From Pseudoalteromonas luteoviolacea (GTDB taxonomy: Bacteria > Pseudomonadota > Gammaproteobacteria > Enterobacterales > Alteromonadaceae), in assembly GCF_021654285.1 (NCBI RefSeq), contig NZ_JAKFZS010000005.1, forward strand, positions 124,001 to 188,000: 64,000 nt of DNA, written 5' to 3'. Below, one piece after another: positions 35,581 to 46,610 of this stretch. The notes under the pieces are model-generated. The model did no database searches. It had not been told where the DNA came from and saw only the letters and a program-made list of their open reading frames with translations. A program made the translations under genes and the position numbers. How positions within the stretch are numbered: the stretch's first letter is position 1; each line of letters starts with the position of its first letter.

Positions 35581-37037
35581 TATGGGCGATAAACTTTGAC
35601 TTTAGTAAAGCCATTTTCATGTAAAATGAGTGCTTGTAACTGACTCATGACCCCTTTACTACAATACAAGTAATAATCTTTATCTTGAGGTAAGTCGCCA
35701 AACTTGGTCGCTAAACGGAAAAATGGCAGGTGGATAACTTCAATACCTTCAATTTCCAGAGGATCGGCATCCTCTTCTTCAGGCGAGCGAATATCAACTA
35801 CGACGGCGTTTTCAGGAAGCTCTTTCACATTTTCAGCTTCTTTGACTTCTTCTTTCGCTTCCACCTCAATGTCACGAATATCTTTAATCACCGCATTATC
35901 AACTACTGTATCTAACACATCAAAGTCGAAATTCGCTTCTTCAGCTTCAATTTTTTCCAGTACCGCTTTAACTGTCGGCTTTTTAGAGATAACACCACAG
36001 TACTCAGGCATTGCTTCTGCCATTTCACAAGTACCAATTTCACGTGCAATGCGGATGATCTCTTCTTTATCGTTTTGGATAAGCGGCCTTAAAATCAAAG
36101 TTTCAGTCACACGGTCAATCACACTTAAATTGGCCAGAGTCTGACTCGACACTTGACCGATGCTTTCACCCGTTACTAATGCTTGAATACCTAACTTTTG
36201 AGCAACTGCACTGCCTGCACGCATCATCATACGTTTTAAGATCACACCCATTTGGCTGTTTTCTACATTCTCGAGTATTTCCGCAACAACAGGTTCAAAG
36301 TCAACGGTGATGAACTTCACCTTGTGCGTTGAACTGTATTGCTGCCAAAGGTAATGACTTACTTGCTTTACACCAATTTCATGCGCAGCACCACCAAGAT
36401 TAAAGAATAAGAAATGCGTGCGAGCCCCTTTTCTGATCATTTGATAACTGGCAACACCAGAATCAAACCCACCTGACATTAAAGACAGAACATCTTCTTG
36501 TGTTGGTAAAGGGAAACCACCTAATCCTCGGTATTGTGCACGTACGATATAGGCAAACTGATTCTTAATTTCAATTTTTACGGTTTCTTCGGGGCGAGTG
36601 AGCTTAACACTCGCCGTTTCGACATTTTGATTTAAACCACCACCGACGTAACGCTCAACATCGCTTGAAGTAAAATCATGTGTACCTTGGCGTTTCACTC
36701 GTACACAAAACGTCTTGTTTTCAATTTGCTCACGCACCAGCGGCAAAGTATGTTGATAAATATCATCAAGCGTTTCAAAGCTGACTTCTTGTACTTCTAA
36801 AAATAGCGTCACACCCGGCACACGTTTAAGGCCATCAATGAGTGCTAATCGTGTTTTATCATCGCTGAGCTGACTAACAACCGTAATGTTATCCCAATTG
36901 TTTTTCACAAAAACCTTTTCATCAACTCGACCTAGCAAAAGCTTGATATTCTTTTCTAAGATTTTAGTAAAACGCTTGCGTACTGATTTACTTTTAATGA
37001 CGATCTCAGGGTGCAGCTTGACGATAAATTTAAGCAT
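35580..37037 (-). CDS. thiI: tRNA 4-thiouridine synthase ThiI
   Basis: This 485-residue enzyme transfers sulfur to U8 of tRNA and, in gammaproteobacteria, to ThiS for thiamine synthesis. Domains in order: N-terminal ferredoxin-like and THUMP (about residues 1-165), adenylation PP-loop with LMSGGFDSGVASY (about 180-195), and C-terminal rhodanese (about 400-485) with the persulfide Cys in YLYCSKGVMSQ. Length matches E. coli ThiI (482). It is a single gene. Confidence 0.96.
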   Translation of the reverse strand: MLKFIVKLHPEIVIKSKSVRKRFTKILEKNIKLLLGRVDEKVFVKNNWDNITVVSQLSDDKTRLALIDGLKRVPGVTLFLEVQEVSFETLDDIYQHTLPLVREQIENKTFCVRVKRQGTHDFTSSDVERYVGGGLNQNVETASVKLTRPEETVKIEIKNQFAYIVRAQYRGLGGFPLPTQEDVLSLMSGGFDSGVASYQMIRKGARTHFLFFNLGGAAHEIGVKQVSHYLWQQYSSTHKVKFITVDFEPVVAEILENVENSQMGVILKRMMMRAGSAVAQKLGIQALVTGESIGQVSSQTLANLSVIDRVTETLILRPLIQNDKEEIIRIAREIGTCEMAEAMPEYCGVISKKPTVKAVLEKIEAEEANFDFDVLDTVVDNAVIKDIRDIEVEAKEEVKEAENVKELPENAVVVDIRSPEEEDADPLEIEGIEVIHLPFFRLATKFGDLPQDKDYYLYCSKGVMSQLQALILHENGFTKVKVYRP

Positions 37038-37208
37038 ATGAAGTTACTCGCTGGTGTGAAACTATAAACGCATAAGACGTTGAATCATTTTAAGGCGCGG
37101 GATTATAGCAAACTTATTAAAGACTAGGAAATAATCAGGGTGATTGGCAACTTGAATAAATAATAAGGCTAGCCGCCAGCCATAACTGGCAGCTTGATAG
37201 ATAGCCGA

Positions 37209-37865
37209 TTATGCAATACTCGGTAAGCTAGTATCTGCTTGTTCTTGATAATAATCACGCAGCTGTGCGATTTTTTCACTGCTCATTTGGGTTGCATAAG
37301 GCTTAAATAACATCAATACCTTAACGATGCCATTGTAAATATCTTTCTGCTCCAACACCCCTGTTAATCTTCTTGCTTTAACATAAGGCGTCCAGAAGCT
37401 CACAACCATTTTAAGCATATGCGCAAGCTCATCTACATCATAATCTTCAATATCAATCACGCCAGCACTTCGTAGGCCAATGACCACAGCTTTTACCTGT
37501 TCGAACAATTGAGACTGAAATTCAATGTAATCCTTTTTTAAGCCTTTATCACGCGCCAAAATATCCGTGAGGTTGTCGTAAAAGAAATGATAACGCCACA
37601 TCAGTTCAAACAAAGAGTCTAAATACTGTGTCAACTGCTCAAGTGGCTCGTGCTCAATACTCAATGGTTTAAAGTGTGTGCTTAAATGCTCACTGTAAAG
37701 AGAAAAAATATGCCTGATGATATCTTCTTTGTTTTTAAAGTGATAATACAAATTTCCTGGGCTTATCCCCATATTTGATGCAATATGATTAGTGGTAATC
37801 GCTCGCTCGCCATGTAGGTTAAACAAGGCAATACTCGTACGAATTATTTTTTCCTTGGTATTCAT
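37209..37865 (-). CDS. TetR-family transcriptional regulator
   Basis: This 218-residue TetR regulator has its helix-turn-helix in the first 60 residues (IIRTSIALFNLHGERAITT, then IASNMGISPGNLYYHFKNKE). An all-helical ligand domain follows. The ATG at 37865 is preferred to a TTG two codons earlier. It is divergent from coaD across a 169-base gap, but the distant function of coaD gives no hint of the target, which may be its own promoter. Confidence 0.88.
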   Translation of the reverse strand: MNTKEKIIRTSIALFNLHGERAITTNHIASNMGISPGNLYYHFKNKEDIIRHIFSLYSEHLSTHFKPLSIEHEPLEQLTQYLDSLFELMWRYHFFYDNLTDILARDKGLKKDYIEFQSQLFEQVKAVVIGLRSAGVIDIEDYDVDELAHMLKMVVSFWTPYVKARRLTGVLEQKDIYNGIVKVLMLFKPYATQMSSEKIAQLRDYYQEQADTSLPSIA

Positions 37866-38001
37866 ATCCAACTCTCTTTACACGCTTAATTAAAGTAATG
37901 GCTACGGCCACTTGGTTAATTGAAAATAGCACTAAACATATACAAGGTTAAATGAGCAAATTTGAAAGCAGACCAGTGAATTTGCTCCAGAAGCTTGCTA
38001 A

Positions 38002-39869
<1,868 letters not shown>

Positions 39870-39919
39870 AATCATTTGTGCTGCTATTAAGTCCACAGTA
39901 ATAGTAGCCACAACCTAAC

Positions 39920-40429
39920 CTATGGCTTTTCATTCAAGAGCTTGCGAGTCATTAATTGCAAGCCTAAAAAGTCTCGATTAAGGATCACAACACTCACCAT
40001 AATTAAATCGACAATGTTCACTGTCGATGAATAGAAGTACCATAGCGCCCACGGTTCTTTTGTACCAAGTAAATGGGAGTCGATAAACATAGCTAGAAAC
40101 AACACGGCATTAATGGCTAACCCAGTACAGCAGTAAACATAACATGAATGCTTTTGTGCATTTCTGAATAAAAGGTATTTGGCAAGAACTATCGCAGCTA
40201 GCGTCACGACGTCGTAAAGAAAGTAGATGACAAAATCGAAAGACTCAAAATTTGCAGGAGTAGTTAAATCACTCAAACTATATGAAACAGCTAAAATGGA
40301 TGCGCACGCTAAAGCTTGCACATTTTTATTAACGGCCAGTATGTAAAAAGATACATGAAGTAAACTGGCCATAAAAAAGCCCCAAATCACAAGGGCTCCG
40401 ATACTTAATCCGAAATAATCAAATGCCAT
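39920..40429 (-). CDS. Small polytopic membrane protein next to a double-glycine peptide gene
   Basis: This 169-residue protein has five hydrophobic segments (about residues 7-30, 37-54, 64-88, 95-116 and 127-150) and a basic C-terminal tail. I recognise no family. Its ATG overlaps by one base (TAATG) with the stop of a 55-residue peptide gene bearing a double-glycine leader, so the two must be coupled in translation. In bacteriocin loci a small membrane protein beside the peptide is often an immunity protein, but that role is an inference here; a modification or transport role is also possible. Confidence 0.7.
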   Translation of the reverse strand: MAFDYFGLSIGALVIWGFFMASLLHVSFYILAVNKNVQALACASILAVSYSLSDLTTPANFESFDFVIYFLYDVVTLAAIVLAKYLLFRNAQKHSCYVYCCTGLAINAVLFLAMFIDSHLLGTKEPWALWYFYSSTVNIVDLIMVSVVILNRDFLGLQLMTRKLLNEKP

Positions 40430-40596
40430 TATCTACGTTGAGTATATGAAAAGCGCCTTTTTGGATAATTACCGCTAGCACGCCCACCAGAAACTGCTTT
40501 CAAGTTTTCTAAAGATGTAATTACATTAACAGAAGTTGTCTTTGTTTTTCCAGACTTTTTAGATGAGTCAAAATTTTCAATAGTTAAGTTAAACAT
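40429..40596 (-). CDS. Small peptide precursor with double-glycine leader and cationic core
   Basis: This gene encodes 55 residues. Its first 38 form a leader ending ITSLENLKAVSGG, which fits the double-glycine consensus recognised by C39 peptidase-containing ABC transporters: Ser at -11, Leu at -7, Val at -4, Gly-Gly at -2/-1. The predicted mature peptide is 17 residues, RASGNYPKRRFSYTQRR. It carries six basic residues, no acidic residues and no cysteine. AGAGGGAAAGC gives a strong SD before the ATG. The stop overlaps the ATG of the membrane protein gene. No transporter or modifying enzyme is adjacent. Confidence 0.7.
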   Translation of the reverse strand: MFNLTIENFDSSKKSGKTKTTSVNVITSLENLKAVSGGRASGNYPKRRFSYTQRR

Positions 40597-41099
40597 TGCT
40601 TTCCCTCTATATGAATTTATTCATTTCAGCTATCACAACAAAATGAAAAGCTAAAACTCTAGAACTCATATATAAGCAACAAGCAGGCCAATTTAAAACA
40701 AAAATAAAACAAAAAATTTACGACAAACCAATGCGCACAACAATTAACCTATTGTTTTTTATATAAACAATAAAATTATTTCATTTATTGAAACTATAAT
40801 CATATGAATAACAACAGAATTTACAACTCTTTATTTTATTAACAAAAGACCAAATAAAGAATTCACAAACGTACGTTCCCAAAAATGGATACAAACATAA
40901 GTTAAATCATAACCTTATGTAACTCCTTGAGATTAAAAAGATATGAAAGAAATGAACATGCAGCTTAGTAGCACAGAAAATAAAGCATATAAAAGGGACA
41001 AAAAAAGGTTAACGTACGCAACAGTGAAAAAATCATGTAAACACAATTTTTTTGAGCGAGGTATAAAAAATACCTCTCTCAATTCAGGATATAAGATAC
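40597..41099. other. AT-rich intergenic region without a supported gene
   Basis: This 503-base gap lies between the peptide gene and argH (both on the minus strand). It is very AT-rich. It contains ATGAAT-TT-ATTCAT at 40611-40624 in the peptide leader, an ATTGTTT/AAACAAT inverted repeat near 40760, and a hairpin GAGGTAT/ATACCTC at 41058-41076 after argH. The only longer frame (40943-41122, plus strand) is not convincing. The promoter of the peptide gene must lie here, but no confident -35/-10 pair was seen. Confidence 0.6.
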
Positions 41100-42476
41100 T
41101 TATTTGTCGATTGCACCTTTGAAATGATTAATTGCATCCGTCACTTGCGGCAAAGAAGCGCCACCCAATGCTTGCCTTGCGGCAATGCAAGCGGCAATTT
41201 CTAACCGCGGATAGACATCACTGTCAATTTTTGGGCATATCAGTTTAAACTCATCCAAAGCAAGCTCTTCTAAATTCTTGCCCTGCTCAATGGCAATTTG
41301 TACTAATTGTCCAACAATGTGATGCCCTTCTCTAAAAGGAACCCCCTTAGCAACAAGATAATCTGCAAGCTCAGTTGCATTAGCATGCCCACCTTGTGCA
41401 GCTTTTAAGGTCGCTTCAGCATTCACTTTTACCCCTTTAATACAAGACTCCGCCATATGAATACATGCGATCCACGTTGGTAGGGCATCAAAAAGACCTT
41501 CTTTATCTTCTTGCATATCTTTGTTATAGGCCAAAGGTAGTGCTTTGAGTGTCATCATCATGGCACTAAATGCGCCAAAAACACGTCCTGTTTTGCCTCG
41601 AATTAACTCCAATGCATCTGGGTTTTTCTTCTGCGGCATTAAGGATGAACCAGACGTCACATTGTCTGCTAATTCAATAAAACCTGATTCTCCACTGTTA
41701 TAAAAGATCATATCTTCAGCAAGACGCGAAAGGTGCATCATTGAAATAGACGCACAGCTTAGTAGCTCTACTACAAAATCTCTATCTGAAACAGCGTCTA
41801 AACTATTACGCGTCGCACTTTTAAACCCCAACTGTGTCGCTAGGTGTTCTCTATCAATGGCGTAAGCCGTACCAGCCAATGCGCCTGATCCTAATGGACA
41901 TTCGTTAAGACGAACAATGGCATCACTCAAACGTGAAACATCTCTGGTTAACATCTCTACATACGCCATGCACCAATGGCTAAACAGCACAGGTTGCGCA
42001 CGCTGCAAATGGGTATATCCAGGTAAAATAGTCTCTAACTCTCGCTCAGCCAATTGCACAAGCGCACATTGTAGTGACTTAATTGCCGTGACAATTTGCT
42101 CAGCTGTTTGACGTGACCACAAACGAAAGTCAGTAGCAACCTGATCGTTGCGACTACGGCCCGTATGTAGTTTTTTACCTAAATCTCCCACTTTTTCTAT
42201 CAGTTTTGCTTCTACATAAGAATGGATATCTTCATAGCCACTGCTTGCTATCGACGCCCTATCTTGCACAGACTCCTCTAGCAGCGAGTTTAGAGCAACG
42301 ACAAGCTGACCACACTCTTCTTTTGTCAAAACTCCGACTTGCTCAAGTGCACCGGCCCATGCAATCGAACCGACAATATCTTGCTCAACCAACTGATAAT
42401 CATAAGGTAATGAATCATTAAATTGCTTAAATACTTGATCTGGACCTGAAGAAAATCGCCCGCCCCATAGTGCCAT
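41100..42476 (-). CDS. argH: Argininosuccinate lyase ArgH
   Basis: This 458-residue enzyme splits argininosuccinate to arginine and fumarate, the last step of arginine synthesis. The fumarase/aspartase superfamily signature [19 protein letters not shown] is present, as is [16 protein letters not shown] and HLQRAQPV. The length is that of a plain ArgH: the C-terminal N-acetylglutamate synthase fusion known in some marine gammaproteobacteria is absent. It is last of argCBFGH, 21 bases after argG. Confidence 0.97.
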   Translation of the reverse strand: MALWGGRFSSGPDQVFKQFNDSLPYDYQLVEQDIVGSIAWAGALEQVGVLTKEECGQLVVALNSLLEESVQDRASIASSGYEDIHSYVEAKLIEKVGDLGKKLHTGRSRNDQVATDFRLWSRQTAEQIVTAIKSLQCALVQLAERELETILPGYTHLQRAQPVLFSHWCMAYVEMLTRDVSRLSDAIVRLNECPLGSGALAGTAYAIDREHLATQLGFKSATRNSLDAVSDRDFVVELLSCASISMMHLSRLAEDMIFYNSGESGFIELADNVTSGSSLMPQKKNPDALELIRGKTGRVFGAFSAMMMTLKALPLAYNKDMQEDKEGLFDALPTWIACIHMAESCIKGVKVNAEATLKAAQGGHANATELADYLVAKGVPFREGHHIVGQLVQIAIEQGKNLEELALDEFKLICPKIDSDVYPRLEIAACIAARQALGGASLPQVTDAINHFKGAIDK

Positions 42477-42497
42477 AACGTATAACTCCTTTACTCA

Positions 42498-43709
42498 CTA
42501 GGACTGTTTTTGCTTATTCAAAGCCGCAATCCGGCTTGAAAGCGAGAACAAACGAATAAACCCTTCAGCGTGAGACTGCTCATACACATCATCTTCACCA
42601 AATGTAGCAAAATCTTCGCTATATAGGCTATTCACGGATTGCTTTTGAACTGCAACGACTTGTCCTTTATATAGTTTTAGTACCACTTCACCCGTTGCGC
42701 AGTCAGCTAATGCCTGTGCAGCAGCCAGAATAGAGTCTTTTAATGGCGTAAACCAACGACCATCGTAGACTAGATGAGAAAACTCGCTGGCATACGTTTC
42801 TTTCCACTTGCGGCTTGATTTATCTAGCACCAATTCGTCAATTGCTTGCAGCGCAGCCATGATCACTGTGCCACCTGGTGTTTCATAGCAGCCACGAGAC
42901 TTCATCCCGACAAGGCGATTTTCCACGATATCAACGCGACCAACACCATGTTTGGCAGCAATATCATTGAGTGTCACTAAACATTGGTATGGACTATATC
43001 GTTCACCATTGACAGCAACAACTTTACCTTGCTCAACCAAAACAGAAACAAACTCAGGTTTATCAGGCGCTTGCTCTGGCGTCGCTGTCCAAGTCCAGAC
43101 TTGATCGCTCGGCTGATTCCAAGGGTTTTCAAGCTCTCCACCTTCGTGAGAAATATGCCAAATGTTAGCATCACGGCTATATATTTTTGTTGCGGATGCA
43201 GCACAAGGAATGTCTCTTTGCGCAAGGTAATCCAGTAATGACTCACGACTAGATAGCGTCCACTCTCGCCATGGCGCAATCACTTGTAGATCAGGTGCTA
43301 ATGCAGCAAAACAGGACTCAAAACGAACCTGATCGTTACCTTTACCCGTACAGCCATGAGATAGCGCATCAGCACCGACTTTACGTGCTACTTCCACTTG
43401 CGCTTTGGCAATAATAGGACGTGCCATTGACGTCCCTAGTAAGTACGTACCTTCATAAATAGCACCGGTTTGCAATGTCGGGTAAATATATTCACTCACC
43501 AACTCTTCTTTTAAGTCAACGACATAACATTCACTGGCACCAGAAGCGATGGCTTTTTCTTCTACACCTGCGAGCTCTTCTTCACCTTGGCCAACATCTG
43601 CAACGAAGGCGACTACTTCACAACCGTAGTTTTCTTTTAACCATGGTACGATGGCAGACGTGTCTAACCCGCCAGAATACGCCAAAACAACCTTTTTTAC
43701 TTCACTCAT
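42498..43709 (-). CDS. argG: Argininosuccinate synthase ArgG
   Basis: This 403-residue enzyme joins citrulline and aspartate with ATP. It has the ATP-binding [11 protein letters not shown] at residues 10-20, then [13 protein letters not shown] and the conserved YETPGGT region. Length matches the short bacterial type (about 400) rather than the E. coli form (447). It lies 15 bases after argF and 21 before argH, within the argCBFGH operon. Confidence 0.97.
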   Translation of the reverse strand: MSEVKKVVLAYSGGLDTSAIVPWLKENYGCEVVAFVADVGQGEEELAGVEEKAIASGASECYVVDLKEELVSEYIYPTLQTGAIYEGTYLLGTSMARPIIAKAQVEVARKVGADALSHGCTGKGNDQVRFESCFAALAPDLQVIAPWREWTLSSRESLLDYLAQRDIPCAASATKIYSRDANIWHISHEGGELENPWNQPSDQVWTWTATPEQAPDKPEFVSVLVEQGKVVAVNGERYSPYQCLVTLNDIAAKHGVGRVDIVENRLVGMKSRGCYETPGGTVIMAALQAIDELVLDKSSRKWKETYASEFSHLVYDGRWFTPLKDSILAAAQALADCATGEVVLKLYKGQVVAVQKQSVNSLYSEDFATFGEDDVYEQSHAEGFIRLFSLSSRIAALNKQKQS

Positions 43710-43724
43710 TATTTATTAACCCTT

Positions 43725-44642
43725 TTAGAATTGATTGCTTAGCAAAGTGACCAGTAGCGCATTCTGGGCATGCATCCGGTTCTCAGCTTGTTGAATAATT
43801 TTTGAATTTTCGCCATCCATGACGGCAGAGGTAATTTCGTATTCCCTATGCGCAGGTTGGCAATGTAATACGGTTTGTGCCCCTGTTTGTTTTAACAGTT
43901 CACTGTTAATTTGATATGGCATAAACGTGTCTTTGGCTTGTTCCAATGACACATTACAGCCCATTGACACCCAAGTATCCGTGTACAACACATTTGTCCC
44001 TGTTGCGGCTTCAACTCGGTCACTGATCAAAATATTGGCGCCATTAACCGCAGCGATCTGCTCCGCCTGCTTAACTATTTGTGCATCTGGCGAGTGGCCT
44101 TTTGGGCACACTGCCACAAAGTCAGTCCCTAAACTTGCAGCTAATAACATCAGTGAGTGAGTCACGTTATTTCCCTCACCGAGATATGCCAATTTCAATC
44201 CACTCACATCACCATACACCTCTTGCAATGTCATAAAATCAGCCAAAGCCTGACATGGGTGATAAAGATCACACAAGCTATTCACTACAGGTACATTGGC
44301 AAACTCTGCGAGCGTTAACAGCGTACTATGTTGATTAACCCGGGCCACAATACCATCAGCCCAAGTGGACATATTCAGTGCAAAGTCTTTTACCGACTCG
44401 CGACTACCCATCGCACCATTTTGCTGATCTAAATAAACAGCATGACCACCGAGTTTATTGATCCCAATATCAAATGATAAACGGGTCCGTAAGCTTGGTT
44501 TTTCAAATAAAGTGACTATCGATTTTCCAGCCAAAGCCTGCGCAAAATCGTGTGGCTGTGCTTTAATTTGGTGCGCAAGATTGAATAGCTTTAAAAGTGC
44601 AGCTTGGTCGAACTCTAGACCTGTAATGAATGACTGAGTCAT
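43725..44642 (-). CDS. argF: Ornithine carbamoyltransferase ArgF
   Basis: This 305-residue enzyme makes citrulline from ornithine and carbamoyl phosphate. It has the carbamoyl-phosphate loop PSLRTRLSF, HPCQALADF, and an HCQPAHREYE motif where HCLPA is usual, so Gln replaces the conserved Leu. The open frame extends upstream to 44720 within argB. The ATG at 44642 follows AGGATATAAC, matches the family start and falls just after the argB stop, so it is used. Confidence 0.94.
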   Translation of the reverse strand: MTQSFITGLEFDQAALLKLFNLAHQIKAQPHDFAQALAGKSIVTLFEKPSLRTRLSFDIGINKLGGHAVYLDQQNGAMGSRESVKDFALNMSTWADGIVARVNQHSTLLTLAEFANVPVVNSLCDLYHPCQALADFMTLQEVYGDVSGLKLAYLGEGNNVTHSLMLLAASLGTDFVAVCPKGHSPDAQIVKQAEQIAAVNGANILISDRVEAATGTNVLYTDTWVSMGCNVSLEQAKDTFMPYQINSELLKQTGAQTVLHCQPAHREYEITSAVMDGENSKIIQQAENRMHAQNALLVTLLSNQF

Positions 44643-44650
44643 GTTATATC

Positions 44651-45439
44651 CTAAGGTAAAATTTTTGTGCCAACATGGTCGCCTTTTAATAAGGCAATTA
44701 AATTTTCTGGCTTTTGCCAACTTGAGATATACACACCACGTCGTAAATGTTGGGCAGCGTGAAGACTGGTCTTAACTTTGACCTCCATCCCGCCCACAAT
44801 CACCTTCTGTTGTATTAACTGATCGATTTGCGCTGCACTCAACGAATGTAGAGGCTGTTTTTGAGCATCTAACACCGCTTCTACATCGGTCATAAACACC
44901 AATTCAGCGGCAATATTTTGCGCTATAGCAGCAGCAGCCTCATCTGCATTGATGTTATACAAGCCACCGTCTTGGCCTATACCAACAGAACTCACTAAAG
45001 GAATACGCCCAAGCGCTAATAAGTTATCTAAAAGCCCAAGCTCTTCCTTAGCAACACAAGTACCGACCTGCCCGAGCGCCTTGAGTTTTTGCTTAGCTAA
45101 AAATCCCGCCTCATACAAGCAAGTGCCAACAGGCTTGAGACCCGCAACAATAGCTTGTGACATAAGCTGTTTATTAGCACACCCCGCCAAAGCACCGATT
45201 ATGTACGGAAGTTGCTCTTTAGGGCTTATCCGCAAGCCTTGATGTTTAGCTGTTGCAAAACCTGCATCTTCTAGCCAACGATCAACCAATGCTCCACCAC
45301 CATGCACAAGTACAAACTGCTTGTCTTGCTCTTTGCTTAACGCGTGTAAAACCTGAAATAGCGAAAGCGCAGCTTGCTCGGTATTCAGTACCGCCCCACC
45401 CACTTTTATAACCCAAGTTTTTTTTGCTACTTGATTCAT
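44651..45439 (-). CDS. argB: Acetylglutamate kinase ArgB
   Basis: This 262-residue amino-acid kinase phosphorylates N-acetylglutamate. It opens WVIKVGGAVLN, has VLVHGGGALVDRW for phosphate binding, and VSSVGIGQDGGLYNINADEA. The size fits the E. coli-type ArgB (258). The ATG at 45439 overlaps argC by four bases (ATGA type), whereas the upstream extension is inside argC. It is second in argCBFGH. Confidence 0.96.
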   Translation of the reverse strand: MNQVAKKTWVIKVGGAVLNTEQAALSLFQVLHALSKEQDKQFVLVHGGGALVDRWLEDAGFATAKHQGLRISPKEQLPYIIGALAGCANKQLMSQAIVAGLKPVGTCLYEAGFLAKQKLKALGQVGTCVAKEELGLLDNLLALGRIPLVSSVGIGQDGGLYNINADEAAAAIAQNIAAELVFMTDVEAVLDAQKQPLHSLSAAQIDQLIQQKVIVGGMEVKVKTSLHAAQHLRRGVYISSWQKPENLIALLKGDHVGTKILP

Positions 45440-46443
45440 CCTTTCAGCCCCAAAGTAGGTGAAAGCTCGCTGACAATATTCATACATTGAAGTGCTTGGC
45501 CCGCTGCGCCTTTCAGTAAATTATCAATTGCGACAACCACGATTAACTGCTGATCTTGCTGCTGCCAACCTATATCTATAAACGGGGTATTCGCCGCCCC
45601 TTTAATAGATGGCATGTTACTGCCTTTTAGGCGAATAAGAGGTTCATCGGCAAGGCATTGATAAGCCGCTTCAACCTCATGGGGTGTCACGCCCTCTTTC
45701 AACTGCACATAAATAGTTTCCAAGATCCCACGTGCAAAATTGCCTAAATGGGGTGTAAATAGAACTGGATGATCCAAATACTGAGTAATTTCAGGGCCAT
45801 GGCGATGGTTAAACAAACCATAAGGAGATAAAGACACTTCACAAAACTGCGTAGTCAAAGAGGCTTTTCTGCCCGCGCCTGTAACACCAGAAACCGCATT
45901 GATAATAATAGGCGATTCAGTGAGTAACCCAGCATTTTTAAGTGGTTTTAATGCATTTAACGCTGCAGTTGGATAACACCCAGCAACAGCAACCAACTGT
46001 GCATCTTTAATCGCAGCAGAGTACCACTCGGCCAAGCCATATTGAGCTTGATCTAGCAGTGCTTGATGTGGATGTTCAAATCCATAAAATGCTTGATATT
46101 GAGACGCATCGGCTAGGCGAAAGCCCCCTGACAAGTCAAAAACTTTTAACCCTAGTTCGAGAAATTTAGGGGCCAGAGATACACTCACTTTATGATCAGT
46201 ACAAAGGCAAACATAATCCGACTGCGCAGCAATTTGCGCGAATGCTTTTTCTGTGAGGGGGGATAATTCAATATCCAGTAAACCACTGTGTTCTGGATAT
46301 AAAGCGCTCAGCAACTTACCCTTGTCCAAGCTTTGCTCAGATACATAACAGCTGATCAAATTAAATTCAGGATGATTTGCTAGTAATTTGGCTAATTCTG
46401 CACCACTATATCCACTGGCGCCAATAATAGAAACATTTAACAT
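45436..46443 (-). CDS. argC: N-acetyl-gamma-glutamyl-phosphate reductase ArgC
   Basis: This 335-residue NADPH-dependent reductase makes the semialdehyde of N-acetylglutamate. It begins VSIIGASGYSGAEL (Rossmann) and contains the catalytic Cys in VAVAGCYPTAA and the family motif HRHGPEITQYL. It is the first gene of the argCBFGH operon. ARG boxes for ArgR lie upstream, about 75-115 bases from the start. Confidence 0.97.
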   Translation of the reverse strand: MLNVSIIGASGYSGAELAKLLANHPEFNLISCYVSEQSLDKGKLLSALYPEHSGLLDIELSPLTEKAFAQIAAQSDYVCLCTDHKVSVSLAPKFLELGLKVFDLSGGFRLADASQYQAFYGFEHPHQALLDQAQYGLAEWYSAAIKDAQLVAVAGCYPTAALNALKPLKNAGLLTESPIIINAVSGVTGAGRKASLTTQFCEVSLSPYGLFNHRHGPEITQYLDHPVLFTPHLGNFARGILETIYVQLKEGVTPHEVEAAYQCLADEPLIRLKGSNMPSIKGAANTPFIDIGWQQQDQQLIVVVAIDNLLKGAAGQALQCMNIVSELSPTLGLKG

Positions 46444-46518
46444 CGATAACTCTTCTTAAGTTAGTTGATTGGGGAGTCACACTTGCTATAGATGTCATGT
46501 TCTTCGCATCGCCACCCC

Positions 46519-46557
46519 TAAAATAATTATTCTTTAAAAATGAATTGATATTCATAC
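46519..46557. promoter_or_regulatory. Tandem ARG boxes (ArgR operator) between argC and argE
   Basis: AATGAATTGATATTCATA (46540-46557) is a perfect TGAAT-N4-ATTCA ARG box. A second, weaker box with AAAAT-AATT-ATTCT begins at 46519, 21 bases earlier, which is the 18 + 3 base spacing of tandem ArgR sites. It lies in the 167-base gap between the divergent argE and argCBFGH and could repress both. Confidence 0.85.
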
Positions 46558-46610
46558 TAAACACATATAAATTTTTATGCAACATCTTTGAATAAATATT
46601 TTGGAGTATT

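Noticed and set aside
40640..40930. AT-rich gap as a possible replication origin
   Set aside because: No DnaA-box cluster or partner genes (dnaA, gidA, rep) were seen nearby; it is simply AT-rich intergenic DNA.
40943..41122. 59-codon plus-strand frame in the gap before argH
   Set aside because: No good SD, it runs into argH on the other strand, and its composition looks like AT-rich intergenic sequence. No family was recognised.
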